Shown one piece after another: positions 15,097-19,906 of a DNA stretch of 19,906 nucleotides (positions are counted from its first letter, which is position 1; each line of letters starts with the position of its first letter). The position numbers and the translations under genes were made by a program. Under the pieces are notes generated by a model. It made no database searches and was not told the DNA's origin. It worked only from the letters and a program-made list of their open reading frames with translations. This DNA is from CAZBSE01 sp964494385 (GTDB taxonomy: Bacteria > Actinomycetota > Humimicrobiia > Humimicrobiales > Humimicrobiaceae): contig CAZBSE010000024.1 in NCBI GenBank assembly GCA_964494385.1, positions 1 through 19,906 of the forward strand. Reading direction: 5' to 3'.

Positions 15097-16902
15097 ATGG
15101 GTAAAATTAAAAGGCTGAATTTCAGCCTGCTGGAAAATCTTCTAAAAGATGTCGAGAAACCGGGAAGGTATATAAACAATGAAGTCGGAACCAAAAGCAA
15201 ATATCCGGAGATAGACGGCAGCGCCTCCGATTTAGTTTTTATGGCAATTGTGTTTCCGGATATATACGAGATTGCCATGTCTAATCTGGGACTTCAAATA
15301 TTATATGATATTGTAAACAAGCACAAATATTTCTCGGCTGAGAGGGTTTTTGCCCCCTGGGTGGATTTTGAGAAAAAACTTAAAGAAAATGGCATAAAGA
15401 TATTTTCACTGGAAAACAGGATATTTCTGGATTGTTTTGACCTGATTGGTTTTTCTGTCCAGCATGAATTTCTTTATTCCAATATTTTAAATATACTTGA
15501 TCTTGGCGGGATAAACATAAGGTCAGAGCAGAGAAAGGGAAAATTTCCGCTCGTATGTGCAGGCGGGCCTGCGGTAGCAAATCCCCAGCCGCTTTCAAAA
15601 TTTATGGATTTTATGGTAATCGGGGATGGTGAAGAGACGGTAATATCTATACTGGAAAAGGTCAGGATTTACAGGGACGACAACAAGCAAAAAGGATGGT
15701 TCTTAAAAGAAATAAGTAAGCTGGACGGGATATACGTTCCCGGATTTTATAAATTTTACTATTTTCCGGACGGCCGTATTAAGAAGATCGATCCTGCAAA
15801 TAGAATTAAAAAAGCAACTTTTAAAGAGTTCGATAAATCTAGCATAGTCAATGATCCTGTGGTGCCTAACATCAAAACGGTTCATGACCGTTTTGTGGCA
15901 GAGATTATGAGAGGATGTGCCAGGGGCTGCAGATTCTGTCAGGCAGGTGTAATCTACAGGCCGGTACGGAGCAGAAAAGCTAAATCCCTGGTGGATCAGA
16001 TAGCAGCAGGCATTAAAAATACCGGTTATGATGAAATTTCATTTCTATCGCTATCTTCATCAGATTACAAACATATTGAATATTTACTGAACAGAGTTAC
16101 CTGCTGCCCGGGATTGGAAGGGTTATCGATTTCAATGCCTTCTATAAGGCTGGATGGTCTCCGCCCGAAAATGGTAGATCTTATTAAAAGCGGAAGAAAG
16201 ACAGGATTGACTTTTGCACCCGAAGCGGGCAGTCAGAGAATGAGAGATATAATCAATAAGAATATTAAAGAAGATGAAATGCTGGATTGTATAAAAATGG
16301 CTTTCAGCAAGGGATGGGAGAAAGTTAAACTATACTTTATGATAGGGCTGCCGTTTGAAGCTGATGAAGATATTGACCAGATAATAACGCTTATAAAAAA
16401 GATAACCGTGGTGGCAAGAAGTAGTTTTACCGGCAATAAACCGTCAAGAATTAAAATAAATATCAGTATAAATGCTTTTTGTCCCAAACCATTTACTCCC
16501 TTTCAATGGGTCAATCAGGACGATGCCGATAGCCTTGACCGCAAATTTAAATATATTTTAAAGAATGTTCCCAGAAGACATGTGAATATAAGCTGGACGG
16601 ATCCCGGGAAAGCTGTGGTAGAGTGTGCCCTGTCCAGAGGAAATCAGAGAGTGGGAGAGGTCATAGAAGGGGCATGGAAAAGAGGAGCCAGGTTTGATAA
16701 TTGGACCGATTTTTTCAAATCCTATATCTGGGAGGAGGAATTCGATAAGGCCGGTCTGAATATTAATTTTTTTACCACCAGAGGGTTTTCAGAACAAGAG
16801 ATATTGCCCTGGGATGTTGTGGATATAGGGATTAGCAAAGAATTTTTACAGAAAGAATATGATAAGTCAAAAAGATGCTCCGGGAACCAAAATAAGATTT
16901 AA
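15097..16902 (+). CDS. B12-binding-type radical SAM protein, TIGR03960-like
   Basis: Probable radical SAM enzyme of unknown substrate. The N-terminal third resembles the B12-binding-like region of the family (e.g. VCAGGPAVANPQPLSKFMDF, VIGDGEE). The [4Fe-4S]-binding motif is C274-A-R-G-C278-R-F-C281 within MRGCARGCRFCQAG, counted from ATG 15097. SISMPSIRLDGLRP, TFAPEAGSQRMRDIINKNI and YFMIGLPFEADEDI follow, as in MiaB/methylthiotransferase-like radical SAM barrels. The length of about 600 fits the TIGR03960 group. ATG 15097 is chosen; TTG 15091 is in frame but closer to the weak AAGAG. It overlaps the next gene by 44 bases. Its constant company of DUF2344, RNase E/G and rplU-rpmA suggests RNA or ribosome modification, which is inference. 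Confidence 0.92.
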   Translation: MGKIKRLNFSLLENLLKDVEKPGRYINNEVGTKSKYPEIDGSASDLVFMAIVFPDIYEIAMSNLGLQILYDIVNKHKYFSAERVFAPWVDFEKKLKENGIKIFSLENRIFLDCFDLIGFSVQHEFLYSNILNILDLGGINIRSEQRKGKFPLVCAGGPAVANPQPLSKFMDFMVIGDGEETVISILEKVRIYRDDNKQKGWFLKEISKLDGIYVPGFYKFYYFPDGRIKKIDPANRIKKATFKEFDKSSIVNDPVVPNIKTVHDRFVAEIMRGCARGCRFCQAGVIYRPVRSRKAKSLVDQIAAGIKNTGYDEISFLSLSSSDYKHIEYLLNRVTCCPGLEGLSISMPSIRLDGLRPKMVDLIKSGRKTGLTFAPEAGSQRMRDIINKNIKEDEMLDCIKMAFSKGWEKVKLYFMIGLPFEADEDIDQIITLIKKITVVARSSFTGNKPSRIKINISINAFCPKPFTPFQWVNQDDADSLDRKFKYILKNVPRRHVNISWTDPGKAVVECALSRGNQRVGEVIEGAWKRGARFDNWTDFFKSYIWEEEFDKAGLNINFFTTRGFSEQEILPWDVVDIGISKEFLQKEYDKSKRCSGNQNKI

Positions 16903-17566
16903 ATTTTATAAAAAGGATGAATATAAGTATTTATCCCATTTGGATATAACCAGGATGATAATACGGGCTTTAAAGAGGGCCGGACTGGGAGTAAAGCGGA
17001 CTCTGGGATATAATCCAAAGCCCAGGATAAATTTTAGCCTGCCGACTCCGTTAGGGATAGAGAGTCTGGCGGAGTATTCCGATGTGCTGCTTGACGGGGT
17101 AATTGATGCTGATAGATTTAAAAAAAGGATCAATCTGCAGCTAAAGCCCCAGACACAGGTTACCCAGGCAAAAAAGACAGCAGTTGAAACGGTTAATCTT
17201 ATGAATGACATTGCAATAAGCCTTTATAATTTTGAGCTTAAATTATACTCTTCTGATGAACGGCAGGCGGAAAGATTCTGCAGCGAAATAAAGGAAAATT
17301 TAAAAGCTGAGTCTGATTTTTCAAGCTCAATATTTGATTTGAAAATAATACGGGATTTAGAAAACGCCAATATTTTTTTTCTAAAACTATTCGGATATGC
17401 TAAAATTTTTAAGCAGGGTGGAAATGAATTTTTTAAGCTAAATGATTTTAACCGTTTTTTTAAAGACTGGCTAAAGGATTACAATATTGGTATTGTAAGT
17501 GTAAGAAAAGAAGAATTATTCGTGATAAGAGAAAATATGCTTAAAACACCAATGGAAGTATCCTGA
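16859..17566 (+). CDS. DUF2344 / TIGR03936 radical SAM-associated protein
   Basis: Function unknown; a standard partner of the TIGR03960 radical SAM protein. The N-terminal half carries the family pattern: KIRFKFYKKDEYKYLSHLD, then RALKRAGL, a GYNPKPRINFSLPTPLGIES-like block (about residues 50-69) and AEYSDVLL. The C-terminal half is less conserved and ends without any obvious catalytic motif. It is 235 residues long with no membrane segment or signal peptide. The 44-base overlap with the upstream gene, with the start codon inside it, strongly suggests coupled translation and a stoichiometric complex. The RNase G gene follows after 26 bases. Confidence 0.92.
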   Translation: MISQKDAPGTKIRFKFYKKDEYKYLSHLDITRMIIRALKRAGLGVKRTLGYNPKPRINFSLPTPLGIESLAEYSDVLLDGVIDADRFKKRINLQLKPQTQVTQAKKTAVETVNLMNDIAISLYNFELKLYSSDERQAERFCSEIKENLKAESDFSSSIFDLKIIRDLENANIFFLKLFGYAKIFKQGGNEFFKLNDFNRFFKDWLKDYNIGIVSVRKEELFVIRENMLKTPMEVS

Positions 17567-17574
17567 ATAGAGAT

Positions 17575-17581
17575 AAAGGAG
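17575..17581 (+). promoter_or_regulatory. Ribosome binding site supporting the TTG start of the RNase G gene
   Basis: AAAGGAG lies 11 bases before TTG at 17593. The alternative ATG at 17605 would be 23 bases away, which is too far, so TTG is preferred. Confidence 0.65.
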
Positions 17582-17592
17582 ATTGAGAAAAA

Positions 17593-19275
17593 TTGCATAA
17601 AGAAATGTTAATAAATCTGGATAAAAATGAGACAAGGGTAGCTATTTTAGAGTCAAAACGGGTTACCCAGCTTTATTTTGAACGCAAAAATAAAAAATCT
17701 CTGGTTGGGAATATCTATATGGGAAAAGTTAAAAATATTCTTCCCAGCCTGAATGCAGCTTTTGTGGATATTGATGAAGATAAGAATGCATTTTTGTATA
17801 TTAATGAGGTAGGACTTGATATGGATATTGATGCCGGAGAAGATATCCCTAAAAAAATACAATATGTTTTGAAGCAAAATCAAATGGTAATGGTCCAGGT
17901 TACTAAAGATCCGATGAAAACAAAAGGTGCCAGGCTCACCACTTTTATATCCATACCGGGAAGATATATTGTTTTGGCTCCATTTAATACCGGCATTGGC
18001 ATTTCAAGAAAGCTTAATGACAGAGAAAGGGAAAATTTAAAAAATCTTACCGAAGATTTAAGGAGCCAGGATTATGGATTGATTGTAAGGACTGCGGCTA
18101 GAGAAATAGACAAGAATAAATTAAAAAAAGATTTCAAGCAGCTGATAAAGAAATGGAATTATATAAAGAAAAAAGCTTCCAATCCAAACAAGCCAAAATT
18201 GATTTTTAGTGAACATTCTCTGATCATAAAACTGATGAGAGACGTATTTTCAGAAGAATTTGACAGCATATATGTGGATAAAAAAGTAATTAAAAGGGAG
18301 ATCATAAAATATCTGAATTCTATCGGTGTTAGATTCGGCAATATAGTGCTATATCACGGCAAGGAGGATTTATTCGAAGCTTTTAATGTCAATGAGGTAA
18401 TAGAAAGTGCTCTGGAAAGAAGAGTGTGGCTGAAGTCAGGCGGCTTTATAGTGATAGATTATGGAGAGGCGATGACTTCAATCGATGTCAATACGGGTAA
18501 ATATACTTCGAGTAAGAGTTCGGCCCAGACTATATTGAGAACCAACCTGGAAGCGGCCGTAACTATTACCAGTCAGTTAAGGCTGAGGGATATCGGCGGA
18601 ATAATAGTGATTGATTTTATCGATATGGCCAGCGGGAAGGACAGAAATAAAGTTTTTAACAGATTCATGCAGTGCCTTGAGAATGACAGGACGAAAACAG
18701 AAATACTGCAGTTTTCAAAATTCGGACTTATGGAAATGACCAGGAAAAACGTCTCTGACGGAATACTTGGAACCATGTGTAAAACCTGCTCCTGCTGCGA
18801 GGGTTCCGGTTATGTAAAATCTGAAGAAACTATAACACTTGAAGTCGAGAGAAAAATCAGGAAACTTGCCCGTGAAAGTAATGCCAAAGGTTTTCTTATA
18901 AGACTGAATACTGCTATTGCTTCACTTGTAATCGGGCCGGGAGGTAAAAATTTAAAACATCTTGAAAATATAACTAAAAGGTACATAGATATCCAGGGCG
19001 ACCATAAACTGCCCATTAATTCTTTCGTGATTGCGGCTGAAGGCTCTGTTTCGGATGTAAAGGAAGCTGCCAGGCCGTTTAAAGCCGGTGATATACTGGA
19101 CCTACTGGTTGAGGAGCCTTACCTCTATAATAAAAATGACGCCATTTCCAGGGTCAATGGATTTGTTGTGCAGATAATCGAGGGTGGTAAGCATGTGGGT
19201 CAGAGATTAAAAGTGGAAATCAAATCCGTATCCAGAACAAGCGCTATTGCTGAAATTTGCGGTAAGGATAAATAA
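17593..19275 (+). CDS. rng: Ribonuclease E/G family endoribonuclease with a C-terminal TRAM-like domain
   Basis: A single-strand-specific endoribonuclease for rRNA/tRNA maturation and mRNA decay. The S1 RNA-binding domain is at about residues 35-120 (LVGNIYMGKVKNILPSLNAA). The Mg-binding catalytic aspartates are Asp298 (TSIDVNTGKY) and Asp341 (IVIDFIDM); their 43-residue spacing equals that of E. coli RNase E Asp303/Asp346. The zinc-link is C399-S-C-C402 followed by EGSG. A KH-like GxxG segment IGPGGKNLKHLE starts at Ile447. Beyond the usual end there is an extra module at about 497-558 (AGDILDLLVEE, then RVNGFVVQI, GQRLKVEI and TSAIAEI) with the pattern of a TRAM domain. No long disordered degradosome scaffold is present, so it is RNase G-like in architecture. 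TTG start. It precedes rplU-rpmA, the usual neighbour order. Confidence 0.94.
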   Translation: MHKEMLINLDKNETRVAILESKRVTQLYFERKNKKSLVGNIYMGKVKNILPSLNAAFVDIDEDKNAFLYINEVGLDMDIDAGEDIPKKIQYVLKQNQMVMVQVTKDPMKTKGARLTTFISIPGRYIVLAPFNTGIGISRKLNDRERENLKNLTEDLRSQDYGLIVRTAAREIDKNKLKKDFKQLIKKWNYIKKKASNPNKPKLIFSEHSLIIKLMRDVFSEEFDSIYVDKKVIKREIIKYLNSIGVRFGNIVLYHGKEDLFEAFNVNEVIESALERRVWLKSGGFIVIDYGEAMTSIDVNTGKYTSSKSSAQTILRTNLEAAVTITSQLRLRDIGGIIVIDFIDMASGKDRNKVFNRFMQCLENDRTKTEILQFSKFGLMEMTRKNVSDGILGTMCKTCSCCEGSGYVKSEETITLEVERKIRKLARESNAKGFLIRLNTAIASLVIGPGGKNLKHLENITKRYIDIQGDHKLPINSFVIAAEGSVSDVKEAARPFKAGDILDLLVEEPYLYNKNDAISRVNGFVVQIIEGGKHVGQRLKVEIKSVSRTSAIAEICGKDK

Positions 19276-19295
19276 AAAATGATAAGTTTTAAAAA

Positions 19296-19325
19296 TTGAC
19301 AGGCTAATATTATGTGTGTTAATAT
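19296..19325 (+). promoter_or_regulatory. Promoter for rplU-rpmA
   Basis: A perfect -35 TTGACA (19296-19301) and a -10 TAATAT (19320-19325, four of six consensus bases) are separated by 18 bases. An extended -10 TG lies at 19317-19318. Transcription would start near 19332 and give a short leader of about 33 bases. It lies in the 89-base gap after the RNase G gene, so the ribosomal protein genes can be expressed independently of the upstream operon. Confidence 0.6.
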
Positions 19326-19326
19326 T
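19306..19326 (+). promoter_or_regulatory. Inverted repeat overlapping the rplU promoter, possible operator
   Basis: AATATTA (19306-19312), seven bases, then TAATATT (19320-19326) form a perfect 7-bp dyad. It covers the promoter spacer and the -10 element. It ends before the expected transcription start, so it would act on DNA, as a repressor site, and not as an RNA hairpin. A+T-only arms make chance occurrence possible. Confidence 0.35.
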
Positions 19327-19364
19327 GCAATCTGTAATTTGAAGAGAGTGGATCGGGGGAAAAA

Positions 19365-19679
19365 ATTTACGCGATAATTACAAGTGGCGGAAAACAATAC
19401 AGAGTAGAAGAAAAAAAAGACATAGTCATGGAAAGAATTGAAGGGAAAGAAGGGGACAAGGTCACGCTTTCCGATGTCAATCTCATAAGCGACGGCAAGA
19501 AAATACAGATCGGTAAGCCGGTACTTGCAAAGGTTGAGGTAAAAGCGACTATTAAAAAACAGATAAAAGGAGATAAGGTGATTGCCTTTAAATATAAGCC
19601 TAAAAAAAGGTACAGGAGAAAAGTGGGGCACAGGCAATTGCTTACGATATTACATTTGGATAAAATAAATGTAAAGTAA
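19365..19679 (+). CDS. rplU: 50S ribosomal protein bL21, apparently starting at ATT
   Basis: bL21 binds 23S rRNA in the large subunit. The sequence YAIITSGGKQYRV, directly after the ATT at 19365, is the canonical N terminus of bL21 (usually M-Y-A-I-I-x-x-G-G-K-Q-Y). KPKKRYRRKVGHRQ near the end is the conserved RNA-binding tail. From ATT the product has 104 residues, normal for the family. No ATG, GTG, TTG or CTG exists in this frame between the upstream stop TAA (19335) and ATG 19428. That internal ATG would remove 21 conserved residues. GGGGG at 19355-19359 can act as Shine-Dalgarno, 5 bases before the ATT. rpmA follows after 18 bases with no gene between. Confidence 0.93.
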   Translation: MYAIITSGGKQYRVEEKKDIVMERIEGKEGDKVTLSDVNLISDGKKIQIGKPVLAKVEVKATIKKQIKGDKVIAFKYKPKKRYRRKVGHRQLLTILHLDKINVK

Positions 19680-19697
19680 ATAAAGCAGGAGAGATTT

Positions 19698-19906
19698 ATG
19701 TCCAGTAAAAAAGGTGTAGGAAGCAGCAGAAACGGAAGAGACAGCAACCCTAAATTTTTAGGTATAAAAAGATCTGCGGGCCAGTTTGTAACAGCCGGAA
19801 ATATTATTGTCAGGCAAAGAGGAACCAGATACAAGCCGGGCCTTAATGTAGGAATAGGCCGGGACCATACTCTTTTTGCAAAAACTGATGGAAGGGTTGA
19901 ATTCCT
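19698..19906 (+). CDS. rpmA: 50S ribosomal protein bL27 (3' end cut by window edge)
   Basis: bL27 sits near the peptidyl transferase centre, and its N-terminal tail reaches the tRNA ends. The 69 visible residues begin MSSKKGVGSSRNGRDSNPKF and contain GQFVTAGNIIVRQRGT, GLNVGIGRDHTLFAKTDG and VEF, all conserved. There is no N-terminal extension before SKKGVGS. In Firmicutes such an extension is cut by the Prp protease, whose gene usually lies between rplU and rpmA; neither is present here. CAGGAGAG lies 5 bases before the ATG. About 15-20 C-terminal residues fall outside the window. Confidence 0.95.
   Translation, partial: MSSKKGVGSSRNGRDSNPKFLGIKRSAGQFVTAGNIIVRQRGTRYKPGLNVGIGRDHTLFAKTDGRVEF

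Noticed and set aside
19302..19364. Structured ribosomal leader (L21-type riboregulator) before rplU
   Set aside because: The predicted leader is only about 33 bases and the AATATTA dyad lies upstream of the expected transcription start, so no leader RNA structure is supported.
19428..19679. rplU starting at ATG 19428
   Set aside because: This would remove the conserved YAIITSGGKQYRV N terminus of bL21, which is intact upstream in the same frame.
19200..19834. Minus-strand frames opposite rplU and rpmA
   Set aside because: They run opposite two conserved ribosomal protein genes and show no start signals or domain pattern.
1..19906. CRISPR array, insertion sequence, toxin-antitoxin or defence genes
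   Set aside because: No regularly spaced repeats, transposase or integrase motifs, or typical small gene pairs were seen; genes are contiguous housekeeping genes.

Overview
The window is a densely packed run of core housekeeping genes, all on the + strand, with a partial class II tRNA at the left edge and a partial rpmA at the right edge. The DNA is A+T-rich: AUA, AAA and AGA/AGG codons are common, and TTG, GTG and even ATT start codons occur. The order tRNA-Leu, tig, clpP, clpX, valS, folC, ndk, mreB, mreC, mreD, PBP2, rodA, radical SAM pair, RNase E/G, rplU, rpmA resembles the arrangement I know from Actinobacteria such as Streptomyces. bL27 (rpmA) lacks the cleavable N-terminal extension usual in Firmicutes, and no prp protease gene lies between rplU and rpmA. 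I infer a low-GC, deep-branching member of the Actinobacteriota or a neighbouring candidate lineage. The presence of maf and a DUF4321-like gene next to mreB, which I associate with Firmicutes, keeps that assignment tentative.

Layout. Bases 1-329 hold the tRNA 3' end, a second exact copy of that 3' end about 165 bp further on, a strongly structured non-coding stretch between the copies, and a likely promoter. Bases 330-3682 hold the protein quality-control genes tig-clpP-clpX, with valS overlapping clpX. Bases 6385-9605 hold folC, a two-helix zinc-ribbon membrane protein, ndk, a small DUF4321-like membrane protein and maf. Bases 9621-15069 are the rod-shape and elongasome cluster mreBCD-PBP2-rodA. 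Bases 15097-19275 hold a B12-type radical SAM protein, its usual DUF2344 partner, and an RNase G with an apparent extra C-terminal TRAM domain. From 19276 there is a good promoter, then rplU, which apparently starts with ATT, and rpmA.

The genes work together as a growth module: co-translational folding and ATP-dependent proteolysis, tRNA charging, folate and nucleotide metabolism, lateral wall synthesis, RNA processing and ribosome assembly. Tight spacing and several overlaps imply long transcripts with translational coupling. I found no transposase, integrase, CRISPR array, toxin-antitoxin or defence gene. The parts least explained by known genes are the duplicated tRNA end with its folded insert (28-215) and the rplU control region (19296-19367).
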